A DNA stretch of 64,000 bases, from contig OZ037890.1 of NCBI GenBank assembly GCA_964035575.1, positions 1,240,001 through 1,304,000 on the forward strand, given 5' to 3'. The notes below the pieces were generated by a model. It was not told the DNA's origin, did not search any database, and saw only the letters and a list, made by a program, of their open reading frames with translations. The translations under genes were made by a program, and so were the position numbers. Every line of letters begins with the position of its first letter. Position 1 is the stretch's first letter. This DNA is from Rhynchopus sp. YZ270_cl-10. Its lineage: Eukaryota > Euglenozoa > Diplonemea > Diplonemida > Diplonemidae. Below, in pieces: positions 32,801-43,044 of the stretch.

Positions 32801-35800
32801 CGCACCTGAAGTGGTCCAACGCGTCGCAGGAGCCACCAGCACCGCCCGCAGAGAACCCACACAAATCGACGCTGATCGCCTTCTACAAGAAGCACAACCC
32901 TGCGAAGATCCCTGAGGTCGAGACCATCCTCGACCGCTTCAAGGGACACTACAACGTGCTCTTCCACAGCCTTGCGAAGACGTACAACATAAAGGCCAAC
33001 CCACACCGCGACCGCCTCATCGCATTCTACTCCAAGTACAACCCCGACAAGCTCTGTGAGGTGGACGTCATCCTGCACCTCGCAGAAGGCAGGGAGCAGG
33101 CTCTGTTGAAGTATGTGGTTCTTTTCTTTTCAAATAATTTCCAACCGACACTTTCCCTTTGGGAGACGTAAAGTGGTCTGCAATAAAGTACGTTTTACTA
33201 TGCGTTTCAAGGGGACAAAAAGTCTATATTTGAATCATTACCGACCCCGTGAAATTGTCCCCCCCCCCCCTAGGCATAGGTGCCCGGCGAGTTAAAACAA
33301 CTCGGCAACTCGCCCAAATTCGGCCAACAACTCGCCCATTTTTTTTGGGCGAGTTGTTTTTTTTTGGGATTTTTTATGGCTACAAAAACACAGGTACACA
33401 GGTACACAGGTACACAGGTACACAGGTACACAGGTACACAGGTACACAGGTACACAGGTACACAGGTACACAGGTACACAGGTACACAGGTACACAGGTA
33501 CACAGGTACACAGGTACACAGGTACACAGGTACACAGGTACACAGGTACACAGGTACACAGGTACACAGGTACACAGGTACACAGGTACACAGGTACACA
33601 GGTACACAGGTACACAGGTACACAGGTACACAGGTACACAGGTACACAGGTACACAGGTACACAGGTACACAGGTACACAGGTACACAGGTACACAGGTA
33701 CACAGGTACACAGGTACACAGGTACACAGGTACACAGGTACACAGGTACACAGGTACACAGGTACACAGGTACACAGGTACACAGGTACACAGGTACACC
33801 ACATCACGTTTTATCTTGTGCATCCCACGCTTCACAGCTGGTCTGTGAATGTGCGCTTTGTGTGGTTTTGTGTATCCCAAAGGAAGTCGTCGCCCAAAGC
33901 ATTTTGACTAAACGTGTGAACGTTGTGAACCTGGAATCGATAGCAGACAGGAAAAGAGGATGGGCAGGCAGCGCCTGCCCGACCTGTGTGAAGTGAATCA
34001 GTGATTGCCTGACAGATGTCTGGGGAACCGTGTGTTCTGTGTGGGTATCCATGTACGGAGTATATCCCATTCCCCCCAGCAATTACCAAAAACCGTGAGT
34101 GTGCACGGTGGCCCATGGACCACCACGACCTAGTTACCACCTATGACTAGTCATATGACAAGGTGCATGTAATGAGTGGCGTTTGGCCTTAGCCCTGGTT
34201 GTTTTTCTTGAGATTATGTGTTGTACCAACGTTACATGTGTGTAACCTTACAACGTCACCTCCCATCCCTGTATGTTTTTGCCTGTAAAAATGGGCGAGT
34301 TGTGGCCGAGTTGTGGCCGAGTTGTGGCCGAGTTGTGGCCGAGTTGTGCCGAGTATAGGGCGAGTTGTGCCGAGTATAGGGCGAGTTGTGGCCGAGTTGT
34401 CCGAGTTTTTGGGCGAGTTGTTAGGTGAAATCGTAAAGTTCCGACAACTCGCCCAAAAACGACTCGGCGGGCACCTATGCCTAGGGGGTACGACTCCAGC
34501 CATTTTTTGCGCACGGAAAATTCATTTGGCATTATCTGGTCATCTCCAAGGCAACTGCGGGTGAAAAACACCCTCAGAGTGGGTCACAGGGGGCCTGTGG
34601 GTCGAAAAACGACCCAGAAGCCACCCCAGAATACAAAAAAATGGAAAAAAATAGTGAAAAAACGGCTTTTTTCACGTTTTGGCCACTTTGGGCAAAATAG
34701 CGATTTTTCGAGAAAAAAATCAAAAACCGGGATATTTTTTGACATCACAAAGCCTCCTTTGGCACAAATATACCCCAAAAGTGGCCTGTGAGTCCATTCC
34801 AACCTGTTTTGGACATATTTGACACTTTTGGAAGTGTTTTTTTGGTGTTTTTAGGTCAAAAAAATGCCCAAGACGTCCCCAAGACATCCCCAAGACACTT
34901 TGCACACCCCCTGTTACGGTCATATTTTTTTCGTTTTTTTGCCTGAAACCCCCAAAATACCCCTCCCGGACCCCACATAGTCCCGAATATCCATCACACA
35001 CCCACTCAGAGTGAGTAGAAGCACCCCAAAAAAAATATTTTTTAAAGCCCTAAAATTGTGCTTCAGTTTCGGCAGCATCCATGTTGAAGTTGAAGGGCTT
35101 TAAAAAATATTTTTTTTGGGGTGCTTCTACTCACTCTGAGTGGGTGTGTGATGGATATTCGGGACTATGTGGGGTCCGGGAGGGGTATTTTGGGGGTTTC
35201 AGGCAAAAAAACGAAAAAAATATGACCGTAACAGGGGGTGTGCAAAGTGTCTTGGGGATGTCTTGGGGACGTCTTGGGCATTTTTTTGACCTAAAAACAC
35301 CAAAAAAACACTTCCAAAAGTGTCAAATATGTCCAAAACAGGTTGGAATGGACTCACAGGCCACTTTTGGGGTATATTTGTGCCAAAGGAGGCTTTGTGA
35401 TGTCAAAAAATATCCCGGTTTTTGATTTTTTTCTCGAAAAATCGCTATTTTGCCCAAAGTGGCCAAAACGTGAAAAAAGCCGTTTTTTCACTATTTTTTT
35501 CCATTTTTTTGTATTCTGGGGTGGCTTCTGGGTCGTTTTTCGACCCACAGGCCCCCTGTGACCCACTCTGAGGGTGTTTTTCACCCGCAGTTGCCTTGGA
35601 GATGGCCAGATAATGCCAAATGAATTTTCCGTGCGTTTGGTCCCAGCCAAAATGGCTGGAGTCGTATCCCCTACCCCCCCCCCCCCCCAAAAAAAAACCG
35701 GTATTTTGCCCCGACGGACAATTTCAAGGCAGGGGGGGACAATTTCAAGGGAGTCGCGGGGACAACCTTTGCTCTCCCTTCTTCACACCAAAACGGCCAC

Positions 35801-36057
35801 CCCCCTACAGTACGAGAAATTGTCCCCCCTTTTTGCCGTACGTGATATTGTCCCCCCCTCACTTTTTCCCCCAGGGGGGACAATTTCAAGGGGGTCGGAG
35901 GGGGGGACAATTTCACAGGGGAGGGTCGGTACCAAAGTATTTGTCCAAATAAAATAGAAAGTGGAGATTGCACAACTGTGGCAACACAACCGAGAAAATA
36001 AAAACACATTTTTCTTCCCACAGGGCCCTTGAGAAGAGGTACGCCAAAGCGCCGTAA
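29830..36057 (+). CDS. Large coiled-coil/Pro-rich scaffold protein with UBA-like motif and a giant last intron
   Basis: Exons 29830-33110 and 36024-36057, 1104 residues. The join (GTATGT...CCCACAG) restores frame and completes a module: HLAEGREQALLKALEKRYAKAP mirrors the preceding DRFKGHYNVLFHSLAKTYN, supporting an intron of 2913 bases. Features in order: Lys/Ser-rich N-terminus; a UBA/CUE-like helix bundle (KKLVMRTMLDEQMCEDALVV, about residues 107-140); Gln/Pro/Gly-rich region; poly-Pro stretches; coiled coils near 520-690 and 770-860; an Arg/Ser-rich stretch; and two copies of an FYxKxNPxK...VxxIL module at the C-terminus, a motif known from protist cytoskeletal and flagellar proteins. The open frame extends upstream to 29704, but ATG 29830 fits best. 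The function is unknown. Confidence 0.78.
33273..34481. mobile_element. TIR element with CGAGTTG repeats and an 8-bp minisatellite, nested in A
   Basis: Ends GGCATAGGTGCCCG and CGGGCACCTATGCC, the inverted match reaching about 22 bases with one mismatch, and flanked by TA (33271-33272, 34482-34483). Near both ends the motif GGCGAGTTGT or its complement (ACAACTCGCC) is repeated in both orientations (33286-33360, 34288-34470). Inside lie the (TACACAGG)n array and about 500 bases of otherwise unremarkable sequence. No transposase. Confidence 0.8.
33388..33799. repeat. Minisatellite (TACACAGG)n, about 51 copies
   Basis: Perfect 8-bp tandem repeat over about 412 bases with no visible variant unit. 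All frames stay open, so ORFs through it are artefacts. Lies inside the CGAGTTG element. Confidence 0.97.
34484..35671. mobile_element. Foldback element: 1.2-kb giant hairpin, nested in A
   Basis: Two arms of about 570 bases (about 34484-35055 and 35095-35671) are inverted copies with few differences, separated by a loop of about 40 bases near 35055-35095. Outer ends read GGGGGTACGACTCCAGCC and the inverted GGCTGGAGTCGTATCCCC, flanked by TA (34482-34483 and 35672-35673). No coding capacity. It lies directly beside the CGAGTTG element, which seems to have inserted at its flanking TA. Confidence 0.85.
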
Positions 36058-37031
36058 GAACGAAGAAGGCTGCGAAAAATAAAAATACAAAAGTATTGTT
36101 GTAGACCCCCCCCCAGTTCATTACCCCCTCACGCGTTGTCAGTTATTTTTTAGAAGTTCCCTTTTTGTTCAAAAGCTGAGACGGGTGGGGGGGAAAAGCT
36201 TCAATGTTTAGTACCATCTGTCCTATTCGTGAAGTCAGTTTCTAATTTTTTGTGTTAAAAACCCACCACCACCACCACCCTCCGGTCTTGTAGTACACCT
36301 TGCCCCGTTTAGGCACTTTTCCCCCAAGGTTCTTTTCTCTTGCACCTTTATACTTCCCTGCCCCTTATTTTTGCTTCGCTTTCGAGGCTGTAGATACCAT
36401 ACTTTTGTACCATGTATTCCCTGTTGCATTTGTTCGAGAAATGTGTGTGTTTCAGTGCAGTTTACCTAGGTATTGCATGTTAATTACGTTAAGGCTGCAC
36501 TTACAAGGATTGGCCACAATGTGTGGTGTGTGCACAGCAGGGTAACATTCATGTTTCATGAGGTTTCGTTTTAAGTTGTTGTTGTGTCGTGCCTGCGTCC
36601 GTAGAGGCGTTTGTACTTCCGATACAGCCCCCTTTGTGTAGGTACACTGTCACGAGAGGGCTTTGTATTTCAATTTGTATTAGTTGTTACCACCCAGCTG
36701 ACACAGCGCAGTTTCTTTTCCCCCCATCCCCAGTGGTACCGCTAGTAGTGTCGAAAAAAAAATCGGTACGAAACAAAAAAGAAACAACATACAAACAAAG
36801 CCAAAAAAAGGCAGGGGGAAGAACACCGTTTGGGTGCCTCCGTCGCAACACATTTTCGAATAATTTAAAAAACAAAAACACAAAGCGCGTGTAGACGCTT
36901 TAAGGCAAACGCGCGAACGTTTTGCCAGCGTTGTATATTTGACAATAAAAAAAGGGCATCTCTCCGTTTGCACGTAGATACATATAGTGTACAACCCACC
37001 ACAGCCACAAACCACAACCACAGGGAACACA
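36058..37031. other. Intergenic region before the receptor-kinase cluster
   Basis: No gene. A partial copy of the 78-bp dispersed repeat lies at 36637-36677. At the right end ACCACAACCACAG (to 37023) precedes the ATG; the same sequence precedes three of the four related genes downstream. Confidence 0.5.
36637..36677 (+). repeat. 78-bp dispersed repeat, partial copy 2
   Basis: The GGTACACTGTCACGAGAGGG...TTTGTATTTCAA part of the repeat at 1888-1965. Confidence 0.6.
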
Positions 37032-39413
37032 ATGCACTGTGCACGGGGGCTGATTAACTTCCTCCTTGCGCTGCACAGTGTACACGATGTTTCGACTTCC
37101 GCAGCTCTGGACCTAAAGGATTGGAACGTCATCGACATGCATTTGAATATCATTGATGCGAACAGGACTAACCCATGCGCAGATCACGCACAAGGTGGCA
37201 TTGGGCATTTGCCTGGTATTGAACTCGTTAGAGCAAATTTGCCGTTTTTTTGCGAACTGGCGGTTCCAAACAGCGAACGCGTGTTTGTTGTTGATCAGGA
37301 CTGGCTTCTCTCATCTCACACTGCAGACTGCTACACTGTCACTGCCATGGAAGGTGGTTCTCAATTCTGGGGAAGCATGATCTGTAGCAGATTCAGTGCA
37401 ACAGAAGTGCCCACAGCAACGCAGTCACCAATCACTGTTCCACCTACACAGACCCTGCCGCCAGCAACACTTCCGCCAACTGTTACACCGGCCACATCAC
37501 GACCGTTCAACATGTCTGACTGGCACGTTGTCTACAAAGAGGTGTCCGCCAATGACAGCAACGCCTGTGTCGACCAGATGCTTCCCAGCAACGAAACTGT
37601 ATACGAGCACGGAGGAGAACTGTGCTCACTGCTCAAGGAGTGGGAAATTGTGATGGCAGGTGCGAACGTAACGATGTCTCGCTACGAAACAGAAGCCAGC
37701 CCAACATCCCCCTTCTACCCCTGCATTGTGAGTGTCGTGGACTATCAATATTTTGTGGGAGCCGTCATTTGCAGCTGGGCCCCAAAGACGCTTCCTCCGC
37801 AAACAGCTGCACCGAGCACGGAGACACTACCCACACTACCGTTGCCAACAACTGCGCCACGCACAGAGGTTCCAAAGACAGCACCACCCATCACACCTGC
37901 TCCACCTACAGCACCACCAACTTTGGCACCCACCCAGCTACCAAACACAGCGCAACCAGGCACAATGACACCACCAACATTAATACCGTCCACACTGGTG
38001 CCAAGTACACTTGCACCAGCGACAGTTCCTCCTCAAACGTCAGCATCAAAAACTACAGCGCCGGACACACGTGCACCAGACACACTGGCACCCACCCAGC
38101 CACCAGCCACAGCGCAACGAGACACAATAGCACCACCAACACTGGCACCTCTGACTCTGTCGCCAGACACATCTTCTCCACCCACCACACCACCAACTGC
38201 TCTGCCCACCCCCTCGCCAACCACAGCACTGCCGACCGTTGTCCCATCAACAGACGCACCAGCAACTATGGCACCGCACACGTTGGTGCCACACAACGAG
38301 GAGGTCCCTGCAACACAGCAGCCGTCCGTGCCGCACTCCCCAGCACCGCACACGTTGGTGCCGACTCACGTGCCGACAACGGACGCACCAAGGTTCCCGC
38401 CGCAGGCCCCATGTGGCAGTCTTGCATTGGTGACGTCGTTTGCGAATGTTGCTGAGCACGACACACGTGCGCCGCTGCTGTTTGGTGGTGGCTTCACGAT
38501 GCAGGCAACTGTGCTGCTGGAGGAGTACACATACGGCGCACCCATCATGGATTTCTCGCACGGGTCTGATGGGGGGAACGTGATTGTTGCGCAGTTGCAA
38601 GCAAGCGGGAAGGTGTACGTCAGCACCCGCACGTTCAGCACCACCAGCCACGAACGTCTTGTGATCACGCGTGACCCACTCCCTCTTGGGAGGGACGTGA
38701 CTGTGTACGTGAGGCTTGCAGATGGCGGCACTGTGTCGGTGTACTTTGACAGGGTGCTGCAAGTGGAGGAGGAGACAGAACACATGACCCCCGAGTACGG
38801 CGTGCGCACAGTGGCGTTGATTGGTGCAAGCTCGTTCGCAGAAGACAAAGACATTAATGGCACAGTTCAGAACTTCGCTTTCTCAGCTTGTTTGGTGGGA
38901 ACTGACGCACCACAGTCGACTTCGACTTTTGAAAATGTGCAAACAGGTGCACCGTCCTCAGCACCCGACACGTCGCCGTCGTCGTCGTTCCCTGTGTGGG
39001 TTGTTGCTGTGCCTGTGGCAGTGGTGTTCTGCCTTCTGCTTCTGTGCTGCGTTTGGGCGTTCTTTTTCAGACAAACGCAGCAAGCAAGGCTTCTCCCAGC
39101 TGTGGAAGAACAGCTGGTTCAGATGGAGGATGCCCTGGACAGTGCGAGTGACGTGGCCGATGCAGAGCATATGGAACAAGGGTTGCTGGACACACAACGC
39201 TACCTACCTGACGTTGATGCTTGCAAGGGTGAGAGCGACAACGATGCCTCTGAGGAACATGCAACGAGGCAGTACTTCTTGGACGAGAGTCCGTGTCAGA
39301 CTGTCGTGTTCAGGGGAGAGAAGAACGGTGTACAGGACATGACTTCAGCCCTTGGGTGTGTGCAGGTGAGACAACACAGCATCGAGCACACAGACTTTGT
39401 TCCGGTCGCGTGA
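37032..39413 (+). CDS. Receptor-like membrane protein 1 of the cluster, kinase-less
   Basis: Intronless, 793 residues. A signal peptide (about 1-25, MHCARGLINFLLALHSVHDV) is followed by cysteine module A (27-125, with GHLPGIELVRANLPFFC), the related module B (160-250, NACVDQMLPSNETVYEH), a Pro/Thr/Ala-rich stalk of about 200 residues, a lectin/LamG-like beta-sandwich domain (456-627), one transmembrane helix (652-678) and a 115-residue tail. The tail starts like that of the kinase paralogues (EDALDSASDVADAEHMEQGLL), then diverges and stops with no kinase. It is probably a surface adhesion or sensing protein with an O-glycosylated stalk. The lectin region is nearly identical in DNA to those at 46210 and 53056. 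Confidence 0.85.
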   Translation: MHCARGLINFLLALHSVHDVSTSAALDLKDWNVIDMHLNIIDANRTNPCADHAQGGIGHLPGIELVRANLPFFCELAVPNSERVFVVDQDWLLSSHTADCYTVTAMEGGSQFWGSMICSRFSATEVPTATQSPITVPPTQTLPPATLPPTVTPATSRPFNMSDWHVVYKEVSANDSNACVDQMLPSNETVYEHGGELCSLLKEWEIVMAGANVTMSRYETEASPTSPFYPCIVSVVDYQYFVGAVICSWAPKTLPPQTAAPSTETLPTLPLPTTAPRTEVPKTAPPITPAPPTAPPTLAPTQLPNTAQPGTMTPPTLIPSTLVPSTLAPATVPPQTSASKTTAPDTRAPDTLAPTQPPATAQRDTIAPPTLAPLTLSPDTSSPPTTPPTALPTPSPTTALPTVVPSTDAPATMAPHTLVPHNEEVPATQQPSVPHSPAPHTLVPTHVPTTDAPRFPPQAPCGSLALVTSFANVAEHDTRAPLLFGGGFTMQATVLLEEYTYGAPIMDFSHGSDGGNVIVAQLQASGKVYVSTRTFSTTSHERLVITRDPLPLGRDVTVYVRLADGGTVSVYFDRVLQVEEETEHMTPEYGVRTVALIGASSFAEDKDINGTVQNFAFSACLVGTDAPQSTSTFENVQTGAPSSAPDTSPSSSFPVWVVAVPVAVVFCLLLLCCVWAFFFRQTQQARLLPAVEEQLVQMEDALDSASDVADAEHMEQGLLDTQRYLPDVDACKGESDNDASEEHATRQYFLDESPCQTVVFRGEKNGVQDMTSALGCVQVRQHSIEHTDFVPVA

Positions 39414-39915
39414 TTCGCCGAGCAGTTGTGAACCGCCTTCGTTCTCCTACGTTGCGGACCACTCACGTCCCACCCTTTGCATGAACTCGACCGAGATGCG
39501 TTAAGCACGTTTCAACTATTCTTTCGTTTACTTTTTTGTGCACTCATTCCACATCTGCCCTTCGGTTAGGGTTTTGTGTTTACAATCTTTTTGCTGTAAA
39601 GAGAACAAATGCAACACATCCCTACCTGATGGGCATCAAGTGAGAACTATGCAAATGTTTTGGAACGGGTGTCTAACTGAGTGACCCACGAGCCGAGGTT
39701 CAAATGTGGGTGATGTAAGTCGCAATCTTCTGAGGCACGCAATATAAAAGGTTGTGTATGCGTTTCTCATGCCCCGTGTTCATTCTGTACCGTGACTGCA
39801 TAGCTATTCCATGCACAGTCCTCACTATAAGCTTCATGTTAGTTGATTTCACTTTATTTTGCCATACTGATGACCCTTTCCCCACCCAACCATTGCCACC
39901 GAACACACAGGAACA
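39414..39915. other. Intergenic spacer between paralogues 1 and 2
   Basis: No gene or repeat seen. Pyrimidine-rich DNA ends CACACAG at 39910, five bases before the next ATG. Confidence 0.5.
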
Positions 39916-42900
39916 ATGCGATATTCGCTGGTTTTATTGTTATTAGTTTTGATCAATTATGCATGTGCGTTCAAAGTAAGCGATTGGCATGTTGTCTACA
40001 CAGCAATTTATGTCAATGACAGCAACGCCTGTGTCGACCAGATGCTTCCCAGCAACGAAACTGTATACGAGCACGTAGACGAACTGTGCTCACTGCTTAA
40101 TGACTGGGAAATTGTGATGGCAGCGTTTGACGTGGTGCTGGCCCGCTATATGGTTAAAGATGACCCCAACTATCCCTGCACGCTGACGTCCATAGACTAT
40201 GGCCTAGCGCTAGGAGGGGTCATTTGCAGCTTGGCCACAGAGACGCTTCCTCCGGAAACAGCTGCGCCGAACACAGAGACGCCACGTACAGCGTTGCCAA
40301 CAACTGCGCCACGCACAGAGGTTCCAAAGACAGCACCACCCATCACACCTGCTCCACCTACAGCACCGCCAACTTTGGCACCCACCCAGCTACCGAACAC
40401 AGCGCAACCAGACACAATAGCACCAACATTAATACCGTCCACACTGGCACCAAGCACACTTGCACCAGCGACAGTTCCTCCTCACACATCAGCACCAAAA
40501 CCTACAGCGCCAGTCACACGTGCACCAGACACAATAGCACCACCAACACTGGCACCTCTGACTCTGTCGCCAGACACATCTTCTCCACCCACCACACCAC
40601 CAACTGCTCTGCCCACCCCCTCGCCAACCACAGCACTGCCGACCGTTGTCCCATCAACAGACGCACCGGCAACTCTGGCACCGCACACGTTGGTGCCACA
40701 CAATGAGGAGGTCCCTGCAACACAGCAGCCGTCCGTGCCGCACTCCCCAGCACCGCATACATTAGTGCCGACTCACGTGCCGACAACAGCAGCACTAACT
40801 ACACAATCACCCTCTGGTTCAGGTCTCACCAGTGCACCGTCCTCAGCACCCGACACGTCGCCGTCGTCGTCATTCCCTGTGTGGGTTGTTGTTGTGCTGA
40901 TTGCAGTGGTGTTCTGCCTTCTGCTTCTGTGCTGCGTTTGGGCGTTCTTTTTCAGACAAACGCAGCGAGAAAGGCTTCCCCCAGCTGTGGAAGAACAGCT
41001 GGTTCAGATGGAGGATGCCCTGGACAGTGCGAGTGACGTGGCCGATGCAGAGCAGATGGAACAAGGGTTGCTGGTTGACTCGCCGTACCCAACAAGCACC
41101 ACAAACGTGTTCTCCACTGCTGTGCCAACTACGACGACGACGGAGCAGTTCCACAACAACAACTACGTGCAGACAATGCACACAGGGTCGACCTTCGGCG
41201 ACACAGTTGAGATATCGTTTGACGAAATGACTCAGACAACCTTTGGGAGTGTGGGGTACGGGTACGAAGCCGCGCGTGCACGTATTGGTCCCTTCTACAG
41301 GGAGGACGTGGTGCACTGGCGGGGCACGAGGTTGGTTGCGAAGGGTGCGTTTGGCGCAGTGTACTCGGGGACGTGTGGGGACAAGTGCATGGCGATGAAG
41401 ACACTCCACAACCGGACGAGCGAGGAGGATGCACAGCTGACAGTGGAACAGGTGCGTCTGTTCCGTGGGATTGGGGAGCACGAGAACGTTGTGTCTCTGT
41501 ACGACACGATCTACGTGTGTGCAACGAACACACTGTGCATATTCATGGAGTACCTGGAGGGGACAACGCTGGCACACATTGTTGCCGAGGAGGGGATGGG
41601 GGAGGCTGAGGCAGCACGCATCATGCGGCAGGTTGTGTCTGGCCTGAAGCACCTGCACTCACACGACCTTGTGCACAGGGATCTGAAGGGGGAGAACGTT
41701 GTGCTGTCTGCAGACAGGTCTGTGGCAAAGTTGTGTGACTTTGGTGTTCTGAAGGAAGTGACTGGGAAGACGGAGATACACACGGCGATGACACAGGGGA
41801 ACACAATTGCGGGGACACCGGGTTGGATCGCACCTGAGGTGATGAGTGCTGGGGCTGGGTTCACAAAGAGCGGGAAGCCTGCAGACATCTACAGCTTTGG
41901 GTGCACGTTGTCAGAGGCACTGAACAACGGGCGGCCGCCTGTGGTGCCTGTGGCCGACAACCTGTGGGCTTGGGTGGCAGGTGGATCACGCCGGCCTTCG
42001 GTGCCACCAGAGCTGCCGTCAGGCCTGAGTGAGGAGGCGAGAGGGCTGATCTCGCAGTGCCTTGCACATGACGTACTGAGCCGTCCGACTGTGGACGGTG
42101 TTGCGGAACATGCATTCTTGCAGCCACGCGGCACTGGTGGGAGTGGGAATGGAAGGGGTGGGCGGTCACAGCACCTGACACGCGCACAGATGAACAGTTG
42201 GGCACAGACAGACATTCTCGGACAGGGCTCTTTTGGAACGGTGTTCTCTGGGCAGCTGCCGGACGCACGCCAGATTGCAGTGAAGGTGATCTCGCTGAAG
42301 GGGAAGGGGTCTGAGCAGGTACGTGAGGTGCGTGCCTCTGCAGAAGCTGAGTTCCGTCTGCTGCTGTCTCTGGAGCATCCGAACATTGTGCAGTGTCTGG
42401 GCCACAAGTGGGAGTCAGACCGGCTGGAGATCTTCATGGAGCTTGTGACGGGTGGGACTGTGCGGAATCTGGTGAAGCGTGTGCAGGGGGGACGTCTGAT
42501 GGACAGCGTTGTGCGTGTGTACACAAAGCAGGTGCTGAGTGCGCTGCAGTACCTGCATGCAGGTGCGGGTGGGAGTGGGCCTGTGGTGCACCGTGACGTG
42601 AAGGGGGCGAACCTGCTTATCGACAAGGAGGGGACGATCAAGCTTGTGGACTTTGGGTGCAGCAAGCTGTTTGAGGGTGACGAGGGGCTTGGGACGTGTG
42701 TGGGGACGTTGAACTGGATGGCGCCGGAGGTGCTGTCTGGGCGTGGCACGGCAGGGTCATATGGGACGAAGCGCGACATCTGGTCTCTGGGGTGCACTGT
42801 CGTCGAGATGCTGGGTACTATTCCGTGGCGTGCTGCAGGCTGCACATCGAGTTTTGAGGTCATGAACAAAATCAACTCGAGCACGGGTGGCCCACCTGTG

Positions 42901-43044
42901 CCTGCGTCAGCACCACCTGCGTTGGTCGACTTCCTTGCGTTGTGCTTCTTGCGCGACCCAGCCAGTCGTGCGTCTGCAGTGGACCTTTTGGCATCAGATT
43001 TTATTATTTCGGGAACATCTGACGAAGCTGTGCTGTTGAGTTAA
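39916..43044 (+). CDS. Receptor-like tandem protein kinase, cluster member 2
   Basis: Intronless, 1042 residues. Signal peptide 1-18, module B (20-108, four Cys), Pro/Thr stalk (about 111-315), no lectin domain, transmembrane helix 320-346, then two complete protein kinase domains. Kinase 1 (about 465-737) has GAFGAVYSG, AMKTL, HRDLKGEN, DFG and APE; the first Gly of the loop is Ala. Kinase 2 (about 761-1030) has GQGSFGTV, AVKVI, HRDVKGANLL, DFG and GTLNWMAPEV, close to MAPKKK/STE11-type kinases. Both keep the catalytic Lys and Asp residues and look active. A Gly/Ser-rich linker of about 25 residues joins them. It probably senses an external ligand and signals through a MAPK-like route. Its signal peptide differs from the other members. 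Confidence 0.9.
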   Translation: MRYSLVLLLLVLINYACAFKVSDWHVVYTAIYVNDSNACVDQMLPSNETVYEHVDELCSLLNDWEIVMAAFDVVLARYMVKDDPNYPCTLTSIDYGLALGGVICSLATETLPPETAAPNTETPRTALPTTAPRTEVPKTAPPITPAPPTAPPTLAPTQLPNTAQPDTIAPTLIPSTLAPSTLAPATVPPHTSAPKPTAPVTRAPDTIAPPTLAPLTLSPDTSSPPTTPPTALPTPSPTTALPTVVPSTDAPATLAPHTLVPHNEEVPATQQPSVPHSPAPHTLVPTHVPTTAALTTQSPSGSGLTSAPSSAPDTSPSSSFPVWVVVVLIAVVFCLLLLCCVWAFFFRQTQRERLPPAVEEQLVQMEDALDSASDVADAEQMEQGLLVDSPYPTSTTNVFSTAVPTTTTTEQFHNNNYVQTMHTGSTFGDTVEISFDEMTQTTFGSVGYGYEAARARIGPFYREDVVHWRGTRLVAKGAFGAVYSGTCGDKCMAMKTLHNRTSEEDAQLTVEQVRLFRGIGEHENVVSLYDTIYVCATNTLCIFMEYLEGTTLAHIVAEEGMGEAEAARIMRQVVSGLKHLHSHDLVHRDLKGENVVLSADRSVAKLCDFGVLKEVTGKTEIHTAMTQGNTIAGTPGWIAPEVMSAGAGFTKSGKPADIYSFGCTLSEALNNGRPPVVPVADNLWAWVAGGSRRPSVPPELPSGLSEEARGLISQCLAHDVLSRPTVDGVAEHAFLQPRGTGGSGNGRGGRSQHLTRAQMNSWAQTDILGQGSFGTVFSGQLPDARQIAVKVISLKGKGSEQVREVRASAEAEFRLLLSLEHPNIVQCLGHKWESDRLEIFMELVTGGTVRNLVKRVQGGRLMDSVVRVYTKQVLSALQYLHAGAGGSGPVVHRDVKGANLLIDKEGTIKLVDFGCSKLFEGDEGLGTCVGTLNWMAPEVLSGRGTAGSYGTKRDIWSLGCTVVEMLGTIPWRAAGCTSSFEVMNKINSSTGGPPVPASAPPALVDFLALCFLRDPASRASAVDLLASDFIISGTSDEAVLLS

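Larger units (their letters stand above)
33241..35929. mobile_element. TIR element A (CCGACCC ends, internal GGGACAATTTC repeats), interrupted
   Basis: The outer element starts CCGACCCCGTGAAATTGTCC and ends with the inverted counterpart (GGGGAGGGTCGG), flanked by TA (33239-33240, 35930-35931). The interior at 35700-35925 repeats GGGACAATTTC in both orientations. A near-complete uninterrupted relative is at 59640-59869 in opposite orientation. By comparison, about 2.4 kb (33271 to about 35690) was inserted into its C tract: the two elements listed next. No ORF. Confidence 0.8.
33111..36023 (+). other. Giant intron (2.9 kb) made of nested TIR elements
   Basis: The other introns in the window are about 50-230 bases. 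This one begins GTATGTGG and ends TTCCCACAG, but from 33241 to 35929 consists of TIR elements inserted in one another. Without them the intron would be about 220 bases. Confidence 0.75.

Noticed and set aside
33249-33996. Long ORFs on both strands through the TACACAGG array, apparently encoding repeated VHRYTGTQ or VPVYLCTC peptides
   Set aside because: An 8-bp unit without stops keeps all frames open; the flanks have no coding character and the array lies inside a non-coding element in an intron.
37622-38455. Alternative-frame ORFs through the Pro/Thr stalks (Ser/His/Thr- or Val/Gly-rich)
   Set aside because: Frame shadows of the repetitive stalk DNA; they lack the signal peptide and domains.
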